A DNA stretch of 64,000 nucleotides. It comes from Myrica gale. Taxonomy: Eukaryota; Streptophyta; Magnoliopsida; Fagales; Myricaceae. The stretch covers positions 3,472,001 to 3,536,000 of the forward strand of contig OZ005608.1 of NCBI GenBank assembly GCA_963930655.1, read 5' to 3'. Shown one piece after another: positions 48,434 to 59,717 of the stretch (positions are counted from its first letter, which is position 1; each line of letters opens with the position of its first letter). Under the pieces are notes generated by a model that ran no database searches, was not told where the DNA came from, and worked only from the letters and a program-made list of their open reading frames with translations. The position numbers were made by a program, and so were the translations under genes.

Positions 48434-48814
48434 ACGCAAGAGTTGCTTTATAACCTCTCCAACTTGGAAGTGCTTACAGTTGAAGATTGCCCCTCCGTTC
48501 GAAACTTGGTGAGCGGTGAAATTTCTGCTAAGCCTAAGGCATCTTATTTTCTTCCGAATCCGAAGAGGGTTTCACTTCATTACATGCCGGGATTAGCCAA
48601 CATCTCTAGTGGTTTATGCATTGCACCGAACTTAGAATGGCTGAGTATTTATTATTGTCCAGATCTTATGGACCCATTTATCGAGGAATTATCTGCAGAG
48701 AAGTTGAAGAAGATCAAGGGTGAGAGGAGTTGGTGGGAAGCACTGGAGTGGACCGGTGGACGTCCAGGTTATTTGGATGACATTTTTGTTGAAATCGACA
48801 TATTGGACTGCTGA
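48434..48814 (+). pseudogene. C-terminal LRR fragment of a CC-NB-LRR resistance gene
   Basis: An open stretch of about 126 residues ending in a TGA: ELLYNLSNLEVLTVEDC, an LRR with the xLxxLxxLxVxxC pattern, LHYMPGLANIS, APNLEWLSIYYCP and the family-typical end KLKKIKGERSWWEALEW. No NB-ARC or coiled-coil region is found upstream, where the frame runs into GA-rich DNA. It is an orphan last-exon relic, not an active resistance gene. The frame itself is intact, so either it is young or it is spliced to something not recognised. Confidence 0.8.
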
Positions 48815-49084
48815 GCACCAGCCGTGAGGAGTCGACAAAAATTGGTATATCATCGTGGGAATACTAAGCATTCGTGTAAATATCCTTTTGAAGAATTTTT
48901 ATAGTCTATTATCCATCTCATTTGCATGCATAGCAGGTATAAACTCTTATCTCTTCAATTACTGCTCTTGTTGAAAGGGAAATTTTTATTTCCCGTTTTG
49001 CCTGCGGCAATCAAAAACTGATGCTTAAATAGGTAATATTTACACTTTGAAATTTAGATTATATAAACATATATATATCAAGCT

Positions 49085-49460
49085 CTGGGTCAAGTACACC
49101 TGATGAAACCCACCATCTATGGGATATTAGCAGGCTAAAAATTGGTGTCGCAGTTCATGGTGGATTCTCAGCAGCAGCAGTATGTGAAAACTGCCAAGGT
49201 ATCATTGTGCAGAACTGAACCAATCCCCCACACGTGAAGTCCGTGGCTCTTTCAGCAATACAAGAAGCCTCCAAACTGCACTTTGCCAAAAAAAAAAACA
49301 GAATCTTGAAGGTGATTCCTAAGTTCTCAAGAGGCCATTCAACATCCAAAGCTTATTGCTGTCTGCCAAATTCAATGCCTGATCACAGACGCCCAATACC
49401 ACATTCAAGATTTATGCAGATTGGCTTACAAGCAAAATCCATTATGAAAAACAAGGTTTA
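49085..49460 (+). pseudogene. Possible retroelement RNase H relic
   Basis: Translation in two joined frames gives IGVAVHGG, AAAVCENCQG and VALSAIQEASKLHFAKKKNRI, which loosely follow the plant retroelement RNase H layout (glycine-rich strand, helix with AEA, FAK). Catalytic acids are not clear and one stop interrupts it. Weak call. Confidence 0.3.
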
Positions 49461-50570
49461 GACCTTAAAGAACACCTAGAGGGGGTGAATAAGTGTTGCT
49501 ACTTTATTTTTCAATAAATAGACAAATTTAAAACAAATTCTAAATTAGTCTTGTATAGATATGCAAGTATTCAATGATTAACAAATATCAAGCATGAAGT
49601 AAAAATCAATCACACGTCAAGACAAGAAATTTGATGACGAAGTGGAAAACCTTATCAAAGGAAAAACCACTATGGGCTAGCAGCCACCAAAAATTCACTA
49701 GAAGATAAACCTTACACCGGTGACTTAGACACGAGCAATATCCAGTTGCTTGACTCTGACAATCCCGAAGTAATAATCTAGGTAATCCAACCTAGACCCG
49801 CTCCTTTGTGGTTAACCCTCAGCCTTCTGAGGTTCTTCTTGTAAATCTCTTCAACACCGGTAACTTCGGCTACCAATCTCCTTAAGTTCTCTGAAGGATT
49901 CTCACGGGAGGTTGGTTTCAATGGTGATTGATGTAGGAGAGAGAAAATATAAACACTTTTGGTGCAAAGGTCTCAAAGAATATTTCTCTCAAGCATACGA
50001 CGCCAAGGAAGAGAGAAAATAACTTGGGTAAACAACTTGGACGAATGTCTCACGGTTTAAATAGAAAAAAGTAAGAAAATTTGAAAACATGAAATTTCAC
50101 TCGAGCCAAGCTAGGGCGAAGCTTGAGCGAAACACACTGTAAAGAAAAATGTCAATTTCGCTCGAGCCAAGCTAGAACGAAGATAGGACGAAACACACGG
50201 TGAAGAATATTATCAATCTCGTTTGAGCGCTTATCAGACGAAGCTTGGGAGACGATCCTATTCCGGAGATATACTTGAGAAATTTTAGGATCAGATTAAA
50301 CTTCGCGAATTTGAACTCCTCTTTAACAATTCGAACGTACTTCATCTTTATCTTCTTGATTCAAATGCTTTTAAATCCTAATCTTCATGATATGAATGAT
50401 TTTCAATCCTAATCCTTTTAGAAGACTTCTTGAACACTTAAACAAGACCTTATCTAAATAATTCAAATTACAACTCAAATTTAAAACGGAGTATGTCAAT
50501 AACATTAACACATTAAAATGGCAATTGACGTGCACATAAGTTAGGGCAAGGAGTCACCTCCACAGGTTTC
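49461..50570. repeat. Unclassified TE-derived repeat
   Basis: Begins near cacctagagggggtgaataag, a word I associate with dispersed plant repeats (a similar word is at 43808), followed by non-coding sequence with ggaaaaccttatc, gaaaaaccact and ctagcagccacc. No ORF, no LTR pair seen within the window. Superfamily not determined. Confidence 0.4.
50095..50240. repeat. Tandem repeat, 61-bp period, 2.4 copies
   Basis: Units start tttcRctcgagccaagctag and contain cgaaacacac; the third copy is partial (ctcgtttgagcg). It lies inside the preceding TE-derived repeat. Confidence 0.85.
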
Positions 50571-51385
50571 TGTTGAAAAAAAAAATTATTGCCACAAAAC
50601 TTCCCACTTCTGGCTTGGGAATAGGCAGTGAGTAAAGCCTCCTTTTGTCATAAAACGTCCTTTACTGCTACTCCAGAAATAAATACGAAAGGATCTTTGT
50701 TAAAACTTTGAGGGAGCAGTTCGCTACATCTTTCTATTTATCCCACAAATTTAAACAGTTCGTAACAAGGACTAGATTTTGTTATTCAATTTATATTTCT
50801 AATAAAGAAAACAGATTATTTTAACTTTTTTTTTACACTGTACATGAAAACTCACAAGCAAATACCTAAAAATTATGGGCGTGAAGGAAAAAACAACATA
50901 ATTGTGATAATGGAACGATGCCAACTGTACAGTTTCCTACTCCAACTACTCAAACAAATGGTACAGATGGGTCTTGAATGTAGACGCAGACAAAACAAAA
51001 GAGGAGAATAAGAAAAAAGGCACTGGTGGGCACCATTGTGCCATTTTTTGTTCTTTCCTTTTTATTTTTGCATATTTGTTTATTTATGCCAGAAGCACTT
51101 CGACATCTTCATGCAAATTCTTTCGGCTGTATTATCACCGATGTCATTTGACAGCAAAAAGAGCAATCCGTGCAATGACCTCCTCTCTTTTGTTCCTTTG
51201 AAGCTTCCCCGAGTTCTCTTTTTATACTTGATGATGATGCATCCAGGAGAAATATGCAGTTAGCATAAACTCTTCCTTTTCTTCTCTTCATGTAATTTTA
51301 ATTTGACATATAAATTTATAATATAAGAGATTATGTATTTTTTTTAGTGATGAGGGTAAACCAACTTCACTCAAGGGGTTAGTAA
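50571..51385. other. Interval with no recognisable gene
   Basis: Unique AT-rich DNA. No coding region on either strand can be supported, and I see no repeat structure. Confidence 0.6.
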
Positions 51386-51725
51386 ATCTGTGTATTTGGT
51401 GGAATGGTTATTTTCAGTGGCGGAGCCAGCATTACAATCAATGGAAGATAAACTCCTAAAAAAATTCAAAGGGACTGGGATGAGCTGCAAAAAAATTAAA
51501 AAATTTACATGTAAAAAATTTTTTTGGGGAGCCAACCGGGGCAATGGCCCCTGTTCGCCCCCCTCCCTCCGCCTGTGGTTATTTTTGGACCAGCTTTGGA
51601 AAAGTTTATAGAAAAGCACTTAAAATTTCAGCTGATGAGGTTGATCTGTGTATTTGGTGGAATGGTTATTTTTGGACTAGCTTTGGAAGAGTTTATAGAA
51701 AAGCACTTAAAATTTCATCTGATCT
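51386..51725. repeat. 81-97-bp tandem duplication, first copy split by an insertion
   Basis: The unit atctgtgtatttggtggaat...acttaaaatttca occurs at 51386-51632 (with a 161-bp insertion) and uninterrupted at 51644-51720. The second copy keeps the empty target site. Confidence 0.9.
51415..51575. mobile_element. 161-bp MITE, cagtggcggagcc type
   Basis: Begins cagtggcggagccagc and ends ccctccctccgcctg, imperfect inverted ends, flanked by a perfect 10-bp duplication tggttatttt (51405-51414 and 51576-51585). The empty site at about 51663 in the next tandem unit proves the boundaries. Confidence 0.88.
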
Positions 51726-52019
51726 CTTGTATGACAAGGGATTAGGTGTTTCTATCATCCCCTCTAATCTCCTTTGTACGGTTCCACCATTTATTATTTT
51801 TGTGTTCTCCAAACAAACCCTCGAAATGGAGGAGAGCACCTGGACACGTCCATGTGATCGCCCTCATTGTATCACCACTCGAGAGTCGAGAGAAATAATT
51901 AGTACTTTCATTGTTTCTCTTCCCCTGCGCAGACGCAACCAGTAATATTATAAGAGCAAAAATAAATAAAGAAGAGAGAGACAGAGGGGAGAACCGCAAC
52001 CTTCTCTTTTTCATCGTAC

Positions 52020-52209
52020 GGCGTTTGTTTTTTATCCCTCAAATTTTTCAAACAATCATAAAATAATCTCTTTCATCGTTAAATTATAAAATAATATTAT
52101 ACTATTCAATTAAATCTTACCTCCTCACTTTTCCATAAAATATCTATACTTTTCACAAAACTCAACATCCAAAATTTTCAAAGTAGTAAAATTTTCACAA
52201 ACAAACGCC
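52020..52209. mobile_element. MITE with ggcgtttgtt ends
   Basis: Inverted ends ggcgtttgtt / aacaaacgcc, AT-rich interior including cacttttccataaaat. Related to 31752-31930. It abuts the next MITE within about 10 bp. Confidence 0.7.
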
Positions 52210-52219
52210 AAAGCCAAAG

Positions 52220-52363
52220 GTTGTGTTTGTGTTGTAAAATTTTAGTGTTGTTAAAATTTTAGATATTGTGTTTAGTGAAAAAGTTAAGAGGAGAGAGATT
52301 ATATTGTAATGTTTAATTGTGTTAAAATTTTAGAGGGAGTAAAATTTTGGTACACAAACGCAC
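52220..52363. mobile_element. MITE, family C copy 2, with known empty site
   Basis: Starts gttgtgtttgtg, ends acacaaacgcac, flanked by ccaaag (52214-52219 and 52364-52369). A 111-bp-spaced direct repeat downstream (52475-52500, gccaaagttacccgtcggtg) shows the same site without the element, confirming the ends. Confidence 0.8.
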
Positions 52364-52943
52364 CCAAAGTTACCCGTCGGTGCTTATCTCGCAACTTTCT
52401 GGAACTTTTCAAACTTATCTTCCTTTTTCACGAGCAATTCCTGAAAAGAAGCTAGGGTTCCTCCCCCGCCAAAGCCAAAGTTACCCGTCGGTGCTTATCT
52501 CTCTCTCTCTCTTTCTCTATATCACTCTACACTCGCTCTTTCATGGAATTTGCAGAACCAGGTCTTCTTCGCTGGTAGAATATTATTGCGTTTTTTTACC
52601 ATTTATAAGCTTTTGGTTTAAACCGGTGCCGGAAGAGACTCAAGAGGAGTTGGTTTTTTTGGGTTGCGGATTCTCCGGATTTCATAGAAAAAAAGGCATT
52701 GTCAGTTTCAATAAAGAACCAATTATTTTTTTTACTTTTTTTTTGGAAACGTATTTGGGAAGCAATTTTGTCTGGAGCGCACAACGTGACCGAGTTTACT
52801 GCGTCTAAAAGCCGCTGGATCGTCATCCGTGAAGCTTATGAGTGGTTTGGTTGGGGAAGATTGGAGTTTTTGACTATGGAGAATATAGCATCAAATTTCA
52901 TGAGGTTTTATTATTTGGAATATTTCTAGCGAAATTGTAAGTG

Positions 52944-55900
52944 ATGGAGGACATAGGACTGGTGAAGCAAGGTTGGAAATGGCTGCGATCGCAGAAAGAT
53001 GCGTGCTTGCGGGCGCGAATCGCACTCGGTTGTTGCAAAGGCAAGATTGGTACGTTTCTGGGGCGGCATTGGCCGACAGTGTGCGCTGGGACAATCAGTC
53101 TCTGGAGGCTGCTACGTTTCTTGTTTCTTCAATGGTGGGATTGTGTGATAAAGGGGTTTCGGTCGTTGATCGCATTGGGTTTAGCGGCCCTGCTGCTTAT
53201 CATGTGGAGTTGCTTTCTTAGTCTGACTTCAATTTCTTGCTTAATCTACGTCATTCTCAGTACGGTATGTTGTTTAGGATACTCCTGTGAGTGTTGTTTA
53301 TTGGCTTTCTTACCTTCTAATTCTTTATAGTGGTTCATTGGTAGTAAAGCATAAGCAGATTATTTTTTATTGAGTTTTTTTCGGGATGGCGATTTTAGTA
53401 ATTTGGTTGCTAGTCATTGGGTTGATTTCCCTCTGGGGAATGTTTTGTATAGAAGTGAACTTTAGTCAACGCGAAGTTTTGACAACTTTTGAGAACTAGA
53501 GAGTTTTATTTGAAGTCTTCGCCTACAATGAGCGTCAATACTTTAAAAGAGTAGTATGCTAAAGCCTATTACTACTATGGTAGTCCACGCACAAATTTTT
53601 ACAGTTCTAAATTTGTTCTCTCCACTTTTGACCTTGGTTCCAATCGACGTACTGGAGTAACTGGACAATGATAAGATCCTTGACATGTTTTGGGGTTCTT
53701 GGGATAATATTGATATTCAACAGAATGATTTAAAAATCCTGAACCCTCGAGGAGTTAATTCCCCTCCTTTCTTACTATAAGATATTATCTTTTATTCTTA
53801 GTTTGTATTGATCCGATGAATATCTGATTGAAAGAATCCATTTGTGCATCTTTGTGTTTTGATTATTGGCATCTCAGTTACTTATCAAAAAAAAATTATT
53901 GGCATCTCAGTTATGTTAGCTTTTCACCGGTTTGAATTATTTTATCTCTTAGCCCTTCGCTGTGTGTCTCTCTCTCACACACACACAATCTCTCCCTCTC
54001 TCATTTTTTTCTTCTAAATAACGACATCTTTATTAACCAAAAAAGGATCCGTTCAAGGGGGATCAAAACTCATATGATGTCTGAGGAGGAATACAGTTAA
54101 AATATTAGAAGGAATACCCCCAAAAAATCTCTCCCTCTCTCAGTTAAATGATAACTTGTTTGTCAAAAGAATTAGAACAAATAGAGTGCAACAAGCAGTG
54201 CCAACACAGTACATAGGAGCTACACTGGAGCAACACCTGAAAGCTAAAGTAAAAAAGTAGCTAATATACTAAAGAACTCCTGTAAATTTGGAAAAAGAAA
54301 AACAGCTTGTAGTTGTTGTTTTATTACAAAGGCATGATAAAACAAAAGCTTCAATGTCAATGCTGAGGCTTTGATACCTTGAGCAAGATGTTATCATATA
54401 TATATATTTTGTTTAGCTGCATCAATTTGATAGATCTTATAAATGAAACCTTGAATGATGGCACAATTGGTTGGATATTTCAGGGAGCTGCTGGAGTGGC
54501 TATTCGCTACTTGGGTTACACTCCTGGACTCTTCATCGTGGGGCTATTTGCTATTCTAATTTTATGGATGTATGCTAACTTTTGGATAACAGGAACATTG
54601 TTAATAGTTGGAGGTATGGCTTGGTTTCTTTTGCCAAGGACTTGTGATTTCATTGTTAAAGACGTTAATCTGATCAGGACCGGAGCAAGTTACTGTCTCC
54701 CCCTGAATAGCTGTTAGAAATTATAATATATATGCTTTTATCATTTAAGGACATCAAAATGACAGATTAAGTGTTGTAATGTTATCGTTAAGTCATTAAA
54801 TTATAAGGCTGAGCTCCTCCCAATACATAGATGTGGTTTTTGAAAAACAAAAAAACTGAATAACAATTGTCCAAATAAAGCACATTTAATTACCCCCCCC
54901 CCCAAAAAAAAAATAAAATAAAAATAAAGCACATTTAGTGTATGGCCTGATTATCATATTTGTTATCTTGCACTGTATTGTAAGATATTTTCACATTTAA
55001 TCCAGGGAATGCATATCAAAATTACAAAAGTGGATCTTATCGTAGAACTTAGGGTTGATCATTAGATACTAATGACAATAATTTATAACTATGATCAGGT
55101 TCAACCTCCATCTTTTTGCTGAACTGCTGCTTTTCTATTTTTTCTTCTTAATGAAAATTAAAGTTCTATCATGCAAATGCAGGTTTTTTGTTCTCCTTAA
55201 ATCATGCACGGTTGGTGGTCTTAATGGCAGCTTTATATGCCAGCTACTATGTCAAAGTTCAAGTTGGATGGCTTGGTGTTTTTCTATCGATAAACCTTGC
55301 ATTCTTATCCAGTGATTTATTGAATTTTTTGCTCCAATGGTGTGATAATATGAGTGAAAGCACTCACTTTGAAGAGCAGAAACCATCAGAAGGGGTTATG
55401 GGAGATGAATTTTCTGAAGAATGTCAATACTTTGTTCCTACTAGTGAGTCTGAAAACATGCACTCATGTAAATCATCCAGTGAACGACCGTTGACTTCAT
55501 CAGTGACTAATATTGATAAAGAGACTACTGTTAGCAAGGTGGTCAGAGAACAGAAATTTTCAGTTGACGAGATGAAAAGAATATTAAGTTGTGCGGATCA
55601 TTATGATGCACTTGGATTCCCTCGCCACAAGATGATTGATACAAATATTCTGAAGAAGGAATACCGGAAGAAGGTATGCAAAACATCTGCTTGCCTTCTC
55701 TTATTGTGTCATTAATAGAAGATAAATTAGGATCTCCCTCTCTCCCCACCCTGCTCCCCTGACCGCGGGCCCAAGCGCATTCCTCTCCCTCCTTTCCCTC
55801 CTATCTCTCCTTCTCCCTTGACTCCCCCAAAAGTGTTAGTAACCTTATCTGCTTCAACTTAACTGCCTACGCTTTTAGAGAAGATCTGGCCAATAGCAGC

Positions 55901-58748
55901 TTTGAAATGTTTGTTACAGTGAAACAGGTCCTTGAACATGGGCTTATGACAAGAATTACTAACATTCTAGTGATTAACTGCTCAGGAGAAAAAAACGCAT
56001 CCTAGTGATTAGATAATTTGGCTAGCTTCCGATGTGCTTATTAAAACTGCCTGCGTGTAGTATGACACTACCTCTTTCTCCTACTTTGTGTTATATTTTG
56101 CAGGCCATGCTTGTGCATCCTGATAAAAATATGGGAAGCCCACTAGCTAGTGAATCCTTTAAGAAACTTCAGTGTGCATATGAGGTAAACATCAATCATA
56201 AAATGCAGTTTTATATGTTTGTAGTTATATTTTCTAGTTGCTATTTCACCCATGGATGTGATGGAAATTGAACAACTATGAGGAGGTTGTGGTCCTCTTT
56301 GCAATTCATAATCGTGTGGATATTTTAGGTTCTGTCTGATTCCTCAAAGAAGAGAGATTATGATGAGCAGTTGAGAAAGGAAGAATCAAAGACTAAGAGT
56401 GTTTGTCAGAAGTCCCACGGTACTTCACATCAGGTAAAGCATGTATATTGCTTAGCAACGTGTCTTTGGGAGTTTCATGTACCCCTGGGAGTACTTAACT
56501 ACTTGTAACTTTTTCTTTGGATGAGTTTTTGTTTTCTTTTATTTTCTGGTTAAGCAGTGAGATTCATCTGAAAAGTGTGGAGGAAAAAAAATAATTTTTG
56601 ATACTTATGTGCAAATAACTAATCTATCTATTACTAATTACTTAGAAATTTTGTGTATAATTTCGTTTCTTTTTTCTGTACTTGTTCTACCCAATTTGTT
56701 ATGTCATGTAGGAGGCCATCTTATTTATTGTGCACTCTAATTTCCCATTTTGGAATCTATGAAGGAAAGTTAATGTGAAAGTAATGTTGTTTGAGTTGTC
56801 TTTTCTAATTGAAACCCGTCTTTAATCATGTGCTTAATGAATGAAAGCGGAAGCAAATTTTAAGTCCGTGCATGTGCCTGAGTCTAAGTCACCGATGCTG
56901 AGTGATAAGCCATACAAGATTCTAAACCTTACTCTGACCATAAGCAGGATAGTTCGGGTTATTGTTCTGAAGAGTCGAGGCTTATACAGTGCACCAAGTG
57001 TGGCCATTCACATATATGGGTATGCACTAATAGGAGCAAGGCCAAGGCAAGATGGTGTCAGGTGACTCTCTCTTCCAACCCATCCGTTTCTGCTGTTCAT
57101 TTTTGTTGATCGAGTTCTGACATGTGTTTTGGCTTCAGGATTGCTGTCAGTATCATCAAGCCAAGGATGGAGATGGATGGGTTGAACACAGATCGTTGGT
57201 CTTTGAGAGTCCTCAAAAGGTAACGTGGTTGTATGTATTTATGTTGTTTGCAGGTATGTATTGTATTATAAAGTTCATGTAGTCTCTTGATCTTTTGGAA
57301 ACTTGGCGCTTTCCTATTTGTCTTATCATCGCCAATGACCAGTTAAGACATCCGGGTTGCTATTTAATCCATTTATAATTTCGCTAAAGATAATTTTCAC
57401 TATCACTTTAGGAGATGTAACTCTACTTGGCAATATTTTTCTTGGAAAGGCAGGCAAAGAGAGTCAGCGTAGGAGCTGCATTTTCGCAGCAGACAGTTGT
57501 TCTGATATTTATATACGAGTTTCTCCTCTATTTTGTATTTTCTTTTTTGTCATCTTCCTTTTTTCTCCCTTTTCTTTTGTCTTTAACTTTGTATGTCCAA
57601 AATTATTTATCCCCCTCTGATAACAAGTTCAACATGCAGACCCCACTTTTGTGGTTCCTTAATTTTTGTAATTTCCATTATCACCACATTCGTTTTATTT
57701 CGAGTTGAATCATTAGGGAATATTATTCTCAACATCCTTCCTTATTACATTGATGTGGTATGGGATGCAGTAATCATTTGGAATTTTGGTTTCTTGTCTT
57801 TTAGGTGGAAATACCACGTGCTTTTGTCTGTGCTGAGAGCAAAATCTTTGATGTATCAGAATGGGCTACCTGTCAGGTCAGTGGCACCATATTTACATGT
57901 ATATAATTAATGTGACCATGCAGTTTCTTGGCGTAATAGAATATATATATATTTTGGGGGGGGGGGGGACTTGCTGAATTAGTTTCCTCAAACCTCTCAA
58001 GATGGAGAAGATAAGGAGGCAATTGTGTTGTTGGGAAGGTGGTGTAATAGTTTTTTATACAGTTCAAAATCTCTTACTCTGCTTACTTACAGAATTTAAA
58101 AAAAAAAGAAAAAGAAAAAGAAAAGCCAAGATGGGCTGTTACAACTTGCTCATGTCTTTGTTAGGAACTCATTTTCAAAACAGTGGAAGTTGCGGGGAAA
58201 ATGGGCGTGATCATCTGGCCTATGGTTCTGTGTTGAGCTCTTATAGGCATATGAAATGCTGTATGCTGAATTGTAGTTGGGATGTCATAGGTGAAAGGTC
58301 TGGGAAGAGCTACTAGGGATTCTTAGCCCAGACAACTGTTGAATCCTTGCAAGTTTTACAGTGATTGCTTGTGTCGCTTCACTTAGAGCATAAAATGGTT
58401 GATAGAAATTACCAGCGTTTATTTACATAGTCATTTCCATCGTTATCATATGATACCATGAACTGCTTGGTGCAGGGAATGACTAGCAGCCCCAACACCC
58501 ATCGGCCCAGCTTCCATGTAAACATGGTGGGTCTGGGGAAAACTCAACGATCCAACTCATGCAGATTCCCGTGGGATTTGGATGCTGAAAAGCTGGATGA
58601 GGAAGAGGAGGCGTTTGAGATGTGGCTACAGCAGGCTCTAGCCTCCGGCCTCTTCTGTGAGTGCTCCAAACGTAGAAAGAGCTGGAGTCCCTTCAACTTG
58701 CATCAAAAGAAAGGGAAGAAGCAATGGCACCGAAGGACGTCATGCTGA
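52944..58748 (+). CDS. Membrane-anchored J-domain (DnaJ) protein with zinc-ribbon-like C-terminus
   Basis: Nine exons: 52944-53264, 54484-54613, 55183-55673, 56104-56184, 56329-56433, 56948-57061, 57139-57219, 57805-57876, 58476-58748, in frame for 555 aa. Residues about 75-215 contain several hydrophobic membrane segments (ALGLAALLLIMWSCFLSL; LFIVGLFAILILWMY; VVLMAALYASYYV; LGVFLSINLAFL). The J domain is at about 287-355 with HPD at 319-321 in exon 4, so it should stimulate Hsp70 ATPase. After it come CTKC (391-394) and WCQDCC (412-417), a likely metal site. The nearest remembered relatives are Arabidopsis At1g16680/At1g79030; function unknown. It follows the kinase gene as in Arabidopsis. 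The 5' leader has upstream ATGs, and introns 1 and 2 contain retro-insertions. Exon 6 start was chosen because the only in-frame acceptor is at 56947; nearby frames hit a stop. Confidence 0.92.
53881..53894 (+). mobile_element. Ultra-short LINE-tail insertion, 14 bp
   Basis: Only cttatcaaaaaaaa separates two perfect 19-bp copies of attattggcatctcagtta (53862-53880 and 53895-53913). It is the same tail as at 23759. It lies in intron 1 of the J-protein gene. Confidence 0.75.
54004..54125 (-). mobile_element. Short retro-insertion (about 122 bp), minus orientation
   Basis: Starts with a T-run on the plus strand (tail of a minus-strand insertion) followed by cttctaaataacgacatc, and is flanked by 17-bp copies of aatctctccctctctca (53987-54003 and 54126-54142). 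Intron 1 of the J-protein gene. The body is not recognisable. Confidence 0.8.
54889..54921 (+). mobile_element. Ultra-short insertion with C-run and A-rich tail
   Basis: About 33 bases, attac followed by a C-run and an A-rich tail, between perfect 16-bp copies of aaataaagcacattta (54873-54888 and 54922-54937). It resembles the ttaccc plus A-run end of the LINE at 43968, with the C-run lengthened. Intron 2 of the J-protein gene. Confidence 0.65.
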
Positions 58749-58875
58749 ATAGTGAAAGGATAAGAGGTTTCTTGGGCATCCCATGGGGGATTGCTTAAAA
58801 AATCAAGAGTTGACAGTGATGGTAGTTTGTACATGCTAACTCTTGTAATTCCATCACTTTTGGTGGGGAGGAAGG

Positions 58876-59077
58876 CCTGCCTCACAGATGCAAAGAGGAA
58901 TGTAGATTGGTTAGATACTTAATTAGTGTCTGTGGAAATTGGTAATGTCCAATTTAGAGCTGTAAATTGATACCCCCTGCCTCAGATGCAAAGAGGAATG
59001 TAGATTGGTTAGATGCTTAATTAGTGTCTGTGGAAATTGGTAATGTCCAATTTAGAGCTGTAAATTGATACCCCTTG
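58876..59077. repeat. Two-copy tandem repeat, 98-bp period, in the J-protein 3' UTR
   Basis: Two nearly identical units gatgcaaagaggaatg...ctgtaaattgatacccc, differing at one or two bases, just downstream of the stop at 58748. Confidence 0.92.
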
Positions 59078-59717
59078 CTTAATGAAATTTGCCCAAGACT
59101 TTGGTATTCTGAAGCCCTGAACCAAGAGGTTACGTACTTCAGATTTGTTCGTTATCTTTTATGGGGAGAATCTAAAGACCCACAACACTCTCCATAGTGC
59201 AGCCGTAATCCTAACAGGCCAGTCAACAATCTTATAGTTACCTATTTGTCAATAATGCCTAATATTTCGGACTTTCTAAGAGTGTTTTTATAATATTAAT
59301 TGTGGGGATTTTATATCTACATGCACGTTTACTCAACAGCCCCAAATGGTATCTTTTTTCGTCAAGAAATTGTCATTGAAAGATATGATGGAACCCTCTC
59401 AAGGCGAATTACAGGTTTAGTTAGTTTTTTTTTTTTTTTTCATTTCCCTTCCTCTAAGCTACCTTTTTTTTTTTTGGTCTTTGCCCTTCCATATTCTATA
59501 TATTTTGCAATCGTGGCCGCCCCTTAATAGTTCTGCTATGGGCGGGTGCGGAAGGGTCGACTGTCATTTTTCCTTGAACCGGCACTCTCAGGTCTGACCG
59601 ATCTGCACCTAAAGAGTACAGGAAAGTGAGAAAATAAAAAATAAAAACTTTGAGCCGGGCAGGGGACGAGAAAGGAAGCAGCGATTGGATGGTCCGAGCG
59701 AGAGCGAGAGAGGGACG

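Noticed and set aside
54379-54717. A separate small membrane protein gene
   Set aside because: The reading frame is J-protein exon 2 (54484-54613) extended into the neighbouring introns; the family reading frame continues through the splice sites instead.
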